From: Chaetomium olivaceum
Taxonomy: Eukaryota; Ascomycota; Sordariomycetes; Sordariales; Chaetomiaceae
Assembly (NCBI GenBank): GCA_039881045.1
Contig: JAYWVB010000023.1
Location: 434,001 to 498,000, forward strand
Direction of reading: 5' to 3'
Length of the DNA: 64,000 nt
Shown: positions 24,201-37,249 of the stretch, one piece after another
Numbering within the stretch: the stretch's first letter is position 1
Layout: every line of letters starts with the position of its first letter
Notes under the pieces: generated by a model
What the model was told of the DNA's origin: nothing
Databases searched by the model: none
What the model saw: the letters and a program-made list of their open reading frames with translations, nothing else
Translations under genes and position numbers: made by a program

Positions 24201-25958
24201 ACCGATATGTCGAGACAGGGATGAAAGTTGAAACGGACTTCACGAGGCTGGTGAGATAAAAATCAGATAAACAAAACGGGCGAAATACTTTTGCCCGATT
24301 CGCAGACACAAGGCAGGACTCTGCCGGCATTTGACAACCCACTTGGGGTGCGTCGGGCTAGATTTGGCAACTCCAATCCTCCCCAGTTCCAGAAACAGCC
24401 AACCCCTGAACTTTCAGTCCAAAAGTGCTCGATCTGATTGGCCATTCTCCCTCAAGCAAGCCAGTGGCAAAGCTTCACCGAACGGCTCACCTGCACGCCG
24501 GGACGTGTTCCCATTGGGCTGTTCAACTGTGTGTTGTGCGACCCTGTGGCTGACAGTTGAGCTCGTTCGTCTGACCACGGGGAAACTCATTGATCATAAG
24601 GCCGGGACAGTGGAACGGTCCGAGGCGGGAGTGTCGTCGCGCCGGGTGCTTCCCCGGAGAAAGTGGTGAGATATGAACCTGGGAGTCAACAAATGTGGCG
24701 CAATTAAGTTCTGAGGTCAGCAATATATGCCGTGTAGACGTCCTGTCGCGTACAGAACAGAGAGGGCCACGGCATGTCCCTGGACTTGAAAGACCGGAGA
24801 GGCCGGTGACGACATTCCTGGAGTGGCCGAGTGAGATGATTGACAACAGGTTGGTGAAAAGGGGGCTGAAGTAAGATGCTGGAGTGAGATGCTGACGATG
24901 CGCTCTTCCGAACGCCAGTTGTGGCGGTCTTACAACATCAATGCCAACTGTATCACGAGATGACCCGGATCATACCCCTTTCCTTCTCCTCGACGCCAGG
25001 AGTCGAGAATACCCCGGACCCGAACGCGAAACCCCGGTCAGCCGCGTGGTGACCGTGGGGAACGGGAAGGTTGTTCCACTGACTCGGTTGTGGGTTGGCA
25101 TGGTCCCTCAGCCCTCGTTACTCGTCGAGACTCGTGCCGGGTTTTGAATCAATACTGGTGCACGGCTCTTGGAGTTGCTGGTAGCGCTGCTGCATGTCTT
25201 CGGATCTCATTTGCTTGCTCACAGCATCGGCGAAATTTGTTCTGGAGTCGTACAACATCGTCACTTGGTCTAGGTGAAGGGTGTCATCAGGAGACGCGAG
25301 ATTGGAGGTACCCTTTGACGCCGCGTTGCGTGAGCCTAAAGGTGACACAGCAGAGGTATCGGTTCATGAGGAAGAGTCCGCGATACCAATCCCTCGTTAA
25401 TCCGCGGCGCTGGGTTCAGGATGGTTGCACGGCAGCGTTGTCGGACTCCGATTGAGGGGGATAAGGGTCAGATGGCAACGCAGACCGTATAACTCGACCA
25501 TCTACCTCTTGTTGGTTCGGTTCAGGGTAGCTAAACCGTCCTGAATGGCCCGGATACCGTAGAAGCAGACCACCGTGTACTACCATAGGGGACGGGCTGA
25601 AGCAAAATGATCAAAGCTCTGATGACCATACATCCCTCCCTGGCCAATAGCCAAGCAATCCGATTCGGCACCGAGTAGCTGCGCCGTGTATTGCCAACTG
25701 CCGGGACGAGGTCGACAAGTCAGCGGTGTAGTTCGGGTGCAAATTTATGGCCGCAGCTTGCGTGTCAGAGCCACATCGGTGTGGTTTGAAGGATTGGCGA
25801 AGTGGTGGTCCGCCGCACATGGCATATCTGCTTCGCCGTGGTTGTCGTTAGGGGGTTGTTGTGGGCATGACCGGTAGAGAGAAAACGGAAGCAAGGAGAA
25901 AGAAAAAAGATGAAATAAAATATAATAAACTGAAAAGCTAATAATTCAGATAAAAATA

Positions 25959-25979
25959 CGATCTCTGCATCAGAGATCG
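25959..25979. other. Perfect hairpin, 9-bp stem, 3-nt loop
   Basis: CGATCTCTG pairs with CAGAGATCG across the loop CAT. It lies at the edge of an A-rich patch (25885-25955). The inverted repeat is seen directly; any function is unknown. Confidence 0.7.
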
Positions 25980-28900
25980 CTACCCTTTCCTGCGTGCAGC
26001 ATCGTGTCTCGAAGTATCCCGGAAGGGAGGACAATCGATCGGATGCAGCTTGCCTTGTCTCTGCTTGCTTTCGTACTCGGCCGAATCGGGTTCTGACCGA
26101 TCTGCGTTGTCGCCTTACACAGATCTGGGCTGCTTCCGCCGGCTGCAATTGCCCTGACCCTAATTAAATTGATTCCATTCCATGGTTGTTGGATTCAGAA
26201 CCATTGATTTTGAGTTCCGGGTTGGATGAAGAGAAACTTCCAGGTTGAAAGTTGAAGGTGGACGTTGGTTGGTTTGTGTGGAGAGTGCCCCACCAAGAGC
26301 CACTGAAAAGCCACGATGGACAACAGGTGGACCTTCCAGCCCAGGAGCCTGGAAATTTCCCCAGCTTCCCCAGATTTGAGGAATCAGCCTGAAAACATCA
26401 ACTTAAACCTTGTTCCGAAAGTCGAAGTGGTGACTTCGAGCCGCGTCCATGGTACTTCGCACATGGCGACCCGGCCGGTGAAACCGCAATCTCGACTCGG
26501 ATCGCCTTGCTAGCGAGCAGTATGTATTCCCAGGTTCAAGGTAACGCTGTCCTGATCAGAGAGGTGGTCTGCCGGGCCGGGCTGGGAATGCGTGCCATTC
26601 CCGCTGCTCGTCACCGAACCGATACCCTAAAGTCCCGCAATTCCGACGCAATTATCAGCCACGTGGGATTCGAAAGTACCCCAATTTCCACTTCGCGGGA
26701 TTGTCTAGAGTCGTTCCCGAGACCCTGCGTCGCTCGCTTGTTCGGTCCTGATTGCCATCGCAATTCTCGGCGTGGAGTTGCGTCACTGGAAAATTCCAAC
26801 TCCATCCAGCAAAAGGTCCAGTGATGGCTCGTCAGCGGGTGCCATCCGGGGAAGGCAACAGACTTGCCCGCCGCTGCTGACCCAGACACTCAGAGGAGTG
26901 AGCGACAACACATTTGCCGCATCGCCCATCCATCATCAGCAACGGCCGAGCGGGGTCCGACCCGTGCGACGGGGCAGGAGGCCAGGCTGGGCGAGCGGGC
27001 CAACTAAAAAGCACAAAGTCACTTGACGAGCGCCGCCTCGGTGGCACCACGGCGGCGGCGACCTCGCTTGCGATCCCGCTTCGGGGTTTCGTTATGTAGC
27101 TTCCTCATCAGGCATTGACTGGCCGGGGCGGGTGGAAGAGCCTCGAAGTTTGAGCAGGACATGAGGAAAGGTGTTGCTGCTCCGCCCGAACTCCAAAGTC
27201 GAGGCAAAAAGAGGGTGCACATGACTGACTCCTGAGTGGCGCGGCAAGCGGCAAAGCTCGGGCAGGCAAGACGAGGCAATCGACTGACTCCATTTTGCCC
27301 CGTCCGCCCGCCCGCTGGCTGCAATTCCGAGCCGTAACGTGATCTGCAGCCGAGAATCTGGGGAAATGGATGAGCGGTTGTGTGGGAGCTACTTTGCGAG
27401 AGGAAAAAAATTGGTGATCCCGTTCCAAGGTCACGACACTGGCATCTGGCCAGCTGTCGCCCGACTGACCACACCCTGAACAACGCACCTTACACGCGGC
27501 AGTCGCTGGAGCGGCCGATTCAGGGTCTAGTGTCTCAAGAGCACACCACCCCTCTACTAGGCTTCACCACTCTGGACCCTGAAACGACCGCGGCGGCGGG
27601 TGAGTGTTAGTGGTTGCTGCGACCCTACCTTCCGCCCACCGAGTGAAGATCATCAGGTCCATTTCACTCGACGGTGTTTTGGTCGCCTTTTCTCGGGAAG
27701 TCAAGCCATCCATCCCGTCCCCCGTGTCTCAGGCCTAGTCTAGATGGATGAAGCGGTGAGACATGGACGGGACGCTGACGTTCGTCAACCATAGTGTGTA
27801 TTGACGTGGTTTGTTGGACAGGTCATATCAAAAGAGTATTTTAAGCACACCAACCGCACAGGGCTGAAGAACTTCGATAGCCTTGTGACCCCCTTCGTTT
27901 GCATCGGCTAATGTGGTCAAGTACCGAGCGAACCTGCTGGCTCGAAAGAAACGGTCGCAACGGCGCCGCATTGCCGGTCCGCTTATGCGGGCTTGCGGGT
28001 TGGGCAGGCGGAGCTGAGGGCTCGCTCTGTCGTCTCCGGCAGCTCAATTCGAAACGGTCGATCGGCACCCGGGGCGAACAATGAGCGGAACGGTTTACGG
28101 GCACCCGTCAGCGTCCCATTGAGTGCTCTGGCAATGCAACCAGCAGCAGTGTTCTGTACCTGTACAATTCTGTGGCAATGCCACGGTTGCGATGACCCCG
28201 GATGCCAAGTATTCAAGATCTCCTCATGGGAACGGGAACTCAAGACGGGTTGATACTACACGGAGAGACCCTGGGGATGTCGGCTTGACTGCGGCACTTG
28301 GCACGAAATAAAATAGAATAAATCACAAGATAAAATATTAAATGGAAAAGCTAGGATACTGATTTAATCCCTAGTTTTGACAATTCGTTGTCCTCTCATC
28401 CACCGGTGTGGGTTCCCCGAGTCAGTTGTCGGTGGTCTTCCTCTTCATAGCTTCTCTCGCCGTTCCTACACGAGGTTAACCCCGGCCATTTGAGGCTGGC
28501 TGAGGCTGGCTGGCCCAAAGAGGGGGTTTGGCGCAAATGGAGAGACGAACATCACGTCACGAAACGCGTCCTTTTGCCCCCAAATTCGGTTGTTTCTTCA
28601 TCAGATGGACTCGTCAACTGACAGCAGCTCCCCTCTTCCCAGTCACGACCATGTGCAAAGCCGGGATTGCCCGGGATTCTCCTGGGCCGAGGCGGGGCAG
28701 GGGCCTCCGCGAGTCAAATGTCTCTACGCCATGGGGGCCGGGTGCCGGGCAGCGACCTCGGGACTCGGCTTAGACTAGCTGGGGTAAGTTTGCGAGAGAA
28801 CCACTCAACAAGTTCATGATGTGGCGTCTTTGAGTTACTCTGAAACAGAAAAAGAAGCGGTAGAAAGAAACCGATTTTTTCTCGTCGTGTTTGGTAGATG

Positions 28901-30137
28901 TCTCTCGGTTGGATGTGATGCTCCAGTCCCTGAGACGCGGCGACGCAATAAAGCGGAGACGGCACACGGTGAACCAGCGGTGAGGCGGGGACGGCAGCAC
29001 GGGCGAGAAGGAATTCCTTGTCGGAGAAAGCCTTGCCGACGGTGTGGACATGGTTGATGGGCCATGATGGGGCCGAGTCGAGCATAGGCACGACAGGGAA
29101 AACGGCTTCGGCAGATGCCTCTTCTTCAAGCTGGTTGATGAGCGGGCTCAATTGCACGTCGGACACTCCACATATGGTATACAGGCACAGTAATCGACAT
29201 GCACAGTCGATCACTATTCGTAGGGCCGGAATGACGGACAGCTGGCCTAGCCGCAGACGCAGCTGTCCCCAATTGGAGGTGATTTGTTCTGAAGATTTTC
29301 CACTCGGACTCGGCGCCACATCCGTCACTCGAAAAAAACATCGCACTGCACGACTGAACGAGCCACATCTCATCTCAGGATCCCTCCCCATCCAAAACGC
29401 ACGTGGATGTGGGGTTGACTTCGGCCTGACAACGGGCGTATCCACCCCACGAATTCTTTTTCCAGGGCAAGAATCAGGCACGAACTTGTTGGGCAGCCCT
29501 GGAGGGGGTTGGAAATGGATACCACTTTCGCCTAGCTGACAATTTTCAAACCCCATTCTCCATCGCGCTCAAGTCGCAAAAACCCATCCAGTGTCGTCAC
29601 AATGGAGACACGTCCCACTAGGGAGTCGGGCCGTCGCCGACGCGCAGCAAGGAACATGATGGACCGAGAGGGGAATAATTACGCCGGGACGACGGGGTCC
29701 AGGGCTCCGCAATGTTCTGGAAACCACCAAGAATGCTCCTTCGGACGAGCCAAGCCAAAAAACCACGGGCAATTTTCTCTCTCCACACGTCCCGGGTAAA
29801 TATCGTCCGCCTTTTTTTGACATCTGCGATGCGATGCGAGGCCGGGGGCCTGTGAATAACCGTCGGGACGGAACTGCGGGGAGGATCGATTTAATCCTGG
29901 GTCTTTTTCATCGAAAAATCTTATGGCATCCATAGGTTTGAGAAACGCCGCCGTTACGGCGACCCTGGATTGACCCAAGAAATATCGACGCTGCGTTGCA
30001 CGGGGATTTCTTCAGATTGCGACGATGCCATCGCAAAGTCCCCGAGACATGCCATCGGGATGATGTTCTAGGTTCCGACCAAATGGACGGGTCAACGGCG
30101 AGAACAGTCCAGTTCATGGCCTCCGAGTCTAGCCTCC

Positions 30138-30163
30138 GGCCTTCACCTCGGCGGGTGAAGGCC
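30138..30163. other. Perfect hairpin, 10-bp stem, 6-nt loop
   Basis: GGCCTTCACC pairs with GGTGAAGGCC across a 6-nt loop, in otherwise gene-free DNA. The palindrome is certain; a role as a protein-binding site or RNA structure is only possible. Confidence 0.7.
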
Positions 30164-33100
30164 TCGCCTTTCAGTTCTGGGGGTAGTTGGGTCGATACAC
30201 AGTTAAGGCAAGGGGGAAGTTAGGTGCTGACCCGTGTCAACGACCGGCGCCGCGGCTCGGTTCGAGCGTGCGGCGTGCTCGGTCACCAAAGACGTTGAAG
30301 TCCCTGGCTTGGCGCCCGAGAACGTTTGCCAGGGATGCGACGCGCAGGGATGTGGATCGGGGTCTACCTGCATCGGGGAAAGCGTTCGGCGTTCCTTCGT
30401 CATGTTGCCGGGCTGTTGATGAAGGGGCATCACGGGCATGTGTTCCTCCACCTCTGGCAATAGATATTTGAGATGGGTGACACTATGAATTCGGTTGACT
30501 GTGATTGGTGCTTGCGCACGCCTGCTCGTCCCTGAACTGGCCGGTAATGACCGACCTTCAGGCCTCCAGGTGGGATTGTGGTGGAAGTTCGTACGAAAGG
30601 ATCCGTTTCGCGAGAACTGGGAATTCGAAAAGATCTTCGTGCTGGCCAAGTCGACCTTGGGCATCTGTCGGTATTTTGTATGTCTTGAAACATGACCGAC
30701 CTCCGATTTGCCCTCCGTTTCCTTTTCGGTGAGACTTGACCAAAACCTCCCCCACCGTTGCCCGAGTGGAGACAACCCCGACAGCGTACACTCGCTTATC
30801 GGGAATTCCACATCTCGATACCCGATGTTTGTTGTCTTCAATGTCGGCTGGCGCACCTGCATCGCCATCGATGGATGTCATGGACGCAAACACTTAGAAA
30901 CTCAGGAGGTTCAGCCCGCCCAGAATTCAACACGGAAAGCAACTCCGGGTTGGTGATTCGCACGTAAACTCCGGTGGGGCGGTTATGTTCAGGTTGTGAG
31001 TGGTGTCAACATCCACCACCCGTCAGCAGACAAGACGAGACGCATCCGCAAAGCAGATCCCGACGCCGATACCCGACGGGCACCATATCCAATTCGACGG
31101 GGAACGATACGAACGTTGCACAGAAATCGGGGATTCTACCAGAGTACTCGTACCTGGCACGGATGAGGCTGGCTGGCCGGATATCTGTGCGTGCTGTGTC
31201 AAACCGCGGCCGCAATGAGTGGTCGTTCCTTTGGATCCTTGGTAAACATGTACTGTACTCGTCTTCGAGGCCCCGGGTCGGTCGCGGTGTCTAGTTGGCC
31301 AGACGGCCGGTCTCAAGCTCGCACGGTGGCTTGCTTGGCCAGATCCTCAGAAACGCAGCACATAGTTACTTTCCATCCAACTCACCAACCATACGTATGC
31401 AAATACACTGCAGAGCTGTGGCGGACAGCGTGGAGAAGGTTGCGTAACGAACGGCTGCATCTCCCAACCCCTGTCCCAAGGGAAGCCGCATTGGCACAGG
31501 CCAAACACTGGTCCTTTCCTTGGTTCTTTCGAAATGGGGGTCAAGAATGTGGGGGTTCCACGAACTTTATCTTCCGACTTTCATCAGTCGCAGGCAGGTT
31601 TTCGAAGTTGGTTCTCCTGAGACGTGTTTCGACGAAGTTGGCCCCTGAGCGAGTGCGGCGCAGTGACGGCGCCTCTATACTAAAAACTCGGGACGGGCCA
31701 GCCTGCACGGTCCGGTCGGCCCTGGATTGTTGGTGGGCATGTTTCGAGTTTCGCTTTTTGGGACTTGTGTTTGTTCGTCCGTAGAAAGTCGGGAATAAAT
31801 ATTTTTGGAAACGGATGCTGCGTGCTTTCTCCGTTCACACATGATAAAAAGCGATCCGTTGCTGCACCTGCGCCGTGTGAGCCCATGGGGCTGGCGCCGC
31901 GGTGTCGGGTCGGTGCTGTTTTTGATTAATTGCCTTGTCTCGGGACTGTCACTTTCTGCGTGTGTACTGAAGTGAGAGCTGTCGGATTCCCCGCGTCCCC
32001 AAAACCTTTCATTGGGACTCATTGTGTGCGCTTGTCACTTCTCACTTCAGCCGGCCGCCGTGGGCGAAGACAAGTCACAGGTCCCTGGCAGGGCCTTTAG
32101 ATCTGCGACGCAGGAGACTGCAGGGGATCAATGTTTCTTTTGCTGTTTCGCCTCATACAGTATTTGAGAGAATACGAATCAAGTCCTCGGGTCTTGGGTC
32201 GAGGACAATTTCGACCGCCCCTGGACTATTGAGGAATGGCTCTCAGACGGGAGACGATCGGCTGCTTGGGCCTCACGTGGTGAACAGTATTTGCCCAACT
32301 GGTCGCCGTTGCAATGCCAATGGGATGCTGGTTGAACCACGTGCTGAGCTTTGCGGACGTTCGAGGATTAGCACCAAAATTAGACGTCCGAAAGCTTGCC
32401 TCGAACTTCCAGTTGCTGTGACCGAGGCAGCACCCAAGAAAGGGGTGGTGAGTGCATCTTATGGCGAGGTAGGGGTTATTGGACGTGGGGGCCAATCTGC
32501 GCCTGGGACGTCCCGTCGGGTCTTGGTGGGGGTTCGTCATTGGGATGCCCCGAATTTGTGGTGGCCCTCTCACAGGATCGTTTCCATTTCCAATTTGATG
32601 TCGAGACAGAAAGTTTACCGAGGAGGGAATGAACCCATCAGGCCTCTCAAAAATGACCCGCATGAGTTTCCCGGTTTGCTGATTGGACATTGCACCAAAG
32701 TCTTGGTGAGGTTAGATGTACGACGGCCACCTGACACGACTTACAATTTCAACCATCTGGCCCTGTTTCTCAGCCAGGGTGCAAACCGTTTCCGCGCAAG
32801 AAATGAGCAACGGATGTGCCCGACTTCCAGGATGATGACGACAAGAGTTTCCACGATCGTTTCCGCCGTCACGACATTTCACCAGACAAGGCGATGTAGT
32901 CTGCCAAGAGGAGAACAATTTCGCATCGTCCCAAAGCCACGGCGTCGCAACCTGCGCATGAACCACAGCGACGGGAAAAACTGGGGTCTCCGCTTTTCGT
33001 CGCGGGCGCCGACAAGGGAAAGGCGTCCCAAATCCGGCAGGAGAAAGTGTCTCTCACACCACCAACTCACACCGGGAGGGCTTCCGCGAACAGGGATCAC

Positions 33101-35443
33101 AGTGATATCGGGCTCTGGGACACCGGAAGCGCCTCCCGGCGTTGGTGAGATTGCGCCTTCGCAGGGGCTTTCGGGTCTTCGGCGTGGGGTGGCCGACACC
33201 AGCCTCGAACGCATCATGTGAGATGAGAACGCCCTTTTTGCGAAACGGCGTTCAAGCCTCAATGTGGATTCCAGAGCCATGTGAACTCGGTATGGAGACA
33301 GAAAAAGGCGCGGCTATGGGAAGCAGCTGGGGGCTGTGAGATCATGACGCCGAACGTGGGAACAGGTCGTGCTGGAAGTTGGCTGCGGCGATCGAAACGG
33401 GGCAGCGTTGTGACAACGGATCACGAGGTCGGAGAGAATCATCGCCAAAGAAAAGGAACTGGCGCCTGGGCTCTGGAAGAGCCACTTAGCGCCCGCTATC
33501 CCGGCTGTGTCAGCACAACACCCGTGGGCCGCTCGCGGCTATCAATTTGACCATCACCCCTGCCCATAGGTAAACAGACCTCCGACCAAACAAGTGGTGT
33601 AGCGACAACAACTGAGCAAGTAAGCAATTGGGTCGTTCAAGTGCCCAACTGATCGTGGAGTGAGCGCAATGGTGTGAAGGGAGCCGTCGTGGGCTCAGCG
33701 CATTGCCTCACCTCACCTAGCAAATGACCGGAAACAGCCACCTCAGTCGACAACAGGAGCAAGCAATTACAGAAACGCGCTCGTGATCACGGGCTGATGA
33801 GCAACAGGCACGCTGTCAAGCCCTGGAAACCGTGGGCCAAATTGAGTGGAGGAGAGATTTGCGGGGAAACGGCCTGGGCTTTCCAGCTGAGAGCACCTGA
33901 CTTGCTTTACGGCGGCAAGGCTGCCTCCTGACTTTGCCCGGAAGCTATACCGCTTTAGGAATTTACCCAAATCGGGTTTCTTTCGTCCCTTGCAACATGG
34001 ACAAAGAGGAGGGAAAATACGTAGTAGCCGCAAAGCAACGGTCTTAAGAAAAAATATTGGAAGGAAGGCATTGCTAATGATCTCAAATTTAATTCCATCA
34101 GTGGGAGCCAGAGATCCTCACAATCGCGGTTGAACCGGTCATTCGGGAAACCTCCCGGATCTGAAATGCGACTCTGTGCTCTTGCCTTTTTGAGATAATA
34201 ATCATGCCTTTTTGGGCTGGTGACGGAAAAGTGGGATACTCCTTCCGTTCAGAATGAGGCTGCGTTTTCCGTCGAGCGAACACACCGTTTGTGAGACGCA
34301 CATGACCTGAGAAAAAGATACGCCCCTTAATAGCTTAGCGCGGTTTAAGGCACTATGCTGATTAGGGAAATATTATGCCACAGCCTACCGTATTGGGAAT
34401 AGTGGCTCAGCGGCGGGGCTGGGCCAGGGTTTTCGGTCCGTTCGTGCGAGGGAGATCGCTCGTCTTCGTTCCTCCCGACAAGTTCTCGTTCACGACTCTC
34501 CGCGTCCTGTCCGTTTTTCTTCAGTTTGCGGAATTAGCTAGCTAACATATCTTGCAATTGACAATGACATTATCACGGTCGTCGAGTTCTAATTCAGTGA
34601 TTCGAATGTGTGGTTTGGGAAGCGAGAAATTGGTCGAACTTTTGGGTGGTCAAAATGCGTGCCGAATGTACTTCGCTACTTAGGTACGTACCGTTTCTTT
34701 GCCCCTGGACCCTGTCTCCATCACACGCTTTGCCACCAATCCCTCCTCCTCGGCTCTCCTGGCTGGTACGCCGGGGACTTGCGAAGGATTGTACTGGTAC
34801 CGGGAACTGAGACCGACCAGGGGATGAAGGTCGTGGGTACCTGCCCTGGTAATTGCTTTTATTCACCGCGAATCGAACCCACATCCCACGCACCTGGCCC
34901 TGGCCTAGTGGTCGGCGCCCCGACAATTCCCTTATACATGAACTTCGCATCCGCTCCCCACCACACCTCCCTTCCTTTCCAATTTCTGAGCTTCACCAAG
35001 ACTGCATCACGTCGACCCGGAGATTGATCACCCGCAGTACCTGTGCAATATTTGAGGACTTGGAACACCACCACGAACAACTCAACAAGTCGACTTAAGA
35101 AACACGCTCTCGTCGACGACCAGTATCCCACCGGACGCGATCTCGACGACTAGCAAGTATTTACCGCAAGAAACGACAACGAAGTCGATCTGGAGCAACC
35201 AAGCACCCAAACCTAAACGTCTTGTGGACATTCTCTCCCATCCAAGAACCCGATTCTCAAGTCGAGTTCGCTGTCGGCGCAGAGCAGATCCAAGGATCAC
35301 GCCTCTTGATCACCCAAACGACAAAACACGGAAACAACATCCGAAGTCTGACGTCTGTACCTCGGGTGACGAAAGCGGACCACGTCATTTCCTCTGAATT
35401 TAGTTCGGAACCTGCTCGAACATTCGAGCAACCGACAGCCATC

Positions 35444-37249
35444 ATGCCCATGTCATTAGAGGCTCCAGTCCTCCAGGTGGACGCAAATGTGATCCACAAG
35501 GTCGACACAACAAACCCCGCAAATCTTTTCAGCATGTGGACTGGTGAGTTCAATGGCATTACTTGATTTGCCAGCTACGTTTACTGACCACAGCGATCAG
35601 TCTTTGCAAGGTGTCGTGACTCAGTCGCCCAAGGACGGCGGCTTGAGAACTTGAGTTGGCGCCTGTGGAACAGGGAAACATTCTGCTGCGAAGGCGAGGA
35701 GCTTCTCATTTCTTCGTGCGCTACGAGCCAACCGCGGGATATCCAATATCCTCGCGAGACTGCCGTCGAGGACCTGCCGCAGCTTTCTAGTAGTATTGAG
35801 TCAGTCGCCGACGAGGAGGCGGTTGATATGAGTACAGATACCACACCGGTCGACATTGTACGGCCGAGGATACAGAGGCAGGATTCGTGCGCCAGCAGCC
35901 GGAGTCGTGGACGGGAACGCCACATCACTTCGGATGAGCTTGAAAAGATGGTCGTCTCCATCATGGAGGCCAAGCAGCCACTCAATGCTCCCCTTCCCAG
36001 CATCCCGCGTTCCCCGTCTAGCGAGAAGAGCGCACTCGAGCCAGAGCAATCAGGATCGGCCACCACCCAGGAGTCGACATGCGAGACCTCAGAAGATGAC
36101 CTAACCGATTCGGTGCCCTCTCAACAAGCCCCGGAGCCGGAGCAGGAGCAGGAGACACATCCGCGTACCATTGTTACCCGTGGCTTCTCGCCGTCTCCGA
36201 TCCCCGTGAGCCAAATGGCGTTGGCCGCATCCAAGGCTCCGTCGCCATGCGCGATTCCCGCACCCACTGATTCCCCGGCACCGAAGATCATTCTCCCGAA
36301 GAAACAGCAAGCAAAGTTTGCGCTTGGCGGCTCCTCGGGATCAGACGAAGAGTCCTTCAAGGACCGCGATCTGGAAACCAGGAAGATTGCCACTCGGCCC
36401 GGAAACAAGATGTTCCAGCTCGGAGGCTCCTCTGGGGACAACTCTCCTCAGGCCGCTCTGCAGTTGCAGCGGGCCGTCGCGACGAGCACTGCGCAGAAGA
36501 AGACGGCTTCGTTCAACAACCAAGTTGTGACACAGACCTTCACATCCTCTGCCATTAGCGATACAGAGGAGGACGACTACCTGGACGAGAGCGCCATTGA
36601 CGACGACGATGAAGACTGGGAGGAGGAGTCTGCTGAGGAGACCGGTAGCTCAATGGGCGAGGACAAGATCCACTTCAGGCGCGTGGATTCGTCCGCGAAC
36701 CTCCCATCCCGTCGGTCACTCATCACCCTCATGCTCGCTCATAACGACCGGACCCAAAGGCTCAGCAACATGGCGTCGCAGTCGACCTCGGCCCTTCCTC
36801 GCACCAGGGCATCGCTCAATGGCCCGTCTTTGGTTGCTTCGCCGAATGACTCGGATGAGGCGCCATTGATGATGAAGAGGGGGGGCACCGCGCGCGTTCC
36901 GCCGATGCGCTCCATCAATGAAGTTCCTCGTTCCGCCGCCCAGCCCATCAACGTCAATGCTTCTGGCATGCAACACCACGCAGCTCTCTCACCGCGCACT
37001 ACCCGACGCAACATGCTCTCTACCGAGCTGACCGAGTCCTTGCGGAGAAACCTCCTTCGCGAGCGGTCCCAAAAGGCCTCGACAGCCAACGCGGTCCTCA
37101 AGCGCCGCCACACTTCGACCGATGTCGCGAACCTGAAGCAATACCCCGACAAGCCCTTCATGAAGAAGGACAAGGATGTCGACACCGACCCGACCAGCTG
37201 GGATAAATACTTCCAGAACCCTTTCGCCGGTTACGCGCAAGCCTGGTAA
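35444..37249 (+). CDS. DUF1752 (AreA GATA-like N-region) / DUF3295 regulatory protein
   Basis: Exons are 35444-35543 and 35601-37249, with a 57-nt intron (GTGAGT donor). The join restores the DUF1752 core NLFSMWTVFARCRDS..RRLENLSWRLWNRE at about residues 28-62, a motif shared with the N-terminal regions of AreA-type nitrogen regulators and some signalling proteins. The rest matches the DUF3295 style: two LGGSSG repeats (FALGGSSGSDEES and FQLGGSSGDNS), an acidic run (DDDDEDWEEES), then FRRVDSSANLPSRRSL, and a conserved C-terminal end SWDKYFQNPFAGYAQAW. Length is 582 aa, mostly disordered. KIHF (about residue 410) would fit an RVxF-type PP1 docking motif; that is inference only. There is no GATA zinc finger, so it is not a DNA-binding AreA. 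A signalling or transcription-adaptor role is likely but unproven. It is flanked by very long gene-free regions on both sides. Confidence 0.82.

Larger units (their letters stand above)
17061..35443. other. 18.4 kb stretch without a supportable gene
   Basis: I could not support any protein gene here. The longest frames (28714-29556 minus, 280 aa; 30203-30868 minus, 221 aa; 32022-33221 plus, 399 aa) have no family signature, overlap other open frames, and have arginine/serine-rich compositions typical of chance frames in GC-balanced DNA. There is no conserved intron pattern. Base composition is mixed, with AT-richer parts near 18.8, 20.0-20.7, 25.9 and 28.3 kb and a GC-rich part at 21.2-22.4 kb. 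The last 1 kb before 35444 is pyrimidine- and CA-rich and is probably the promoter and 5' leader of the DUF1752 gene. Confidence 0.5.

Noticed and set aside
28714..29556. 280-codon minus-strand open frame
   Set aside because: No family signature, overlapping frames on both strands, and composition typical of random GC-balanced DNA.
30203..30868. 221-codon minus-strand open frame
   Set aside because: No recognisable motif, and overlapped by several frames of similar quality.
32022..33221. 399-codon plus-strand open frame
   Set aside because: It has no recognisable domain, an Arg/Ser/Thr-rich chance-like composition, overlaps other open frames on both strands, and lacks any intron or leader pattern. 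A homology search or RNA-seq could overturn this.
34855..34920. tRNA-like boxes (GGGTTCGATTC on minus, TGGCCTAGTGG on plus)
   Set aside because: The B-box-like and A-box-like words are on opposite strands, and no cloverleaf can be drawn.
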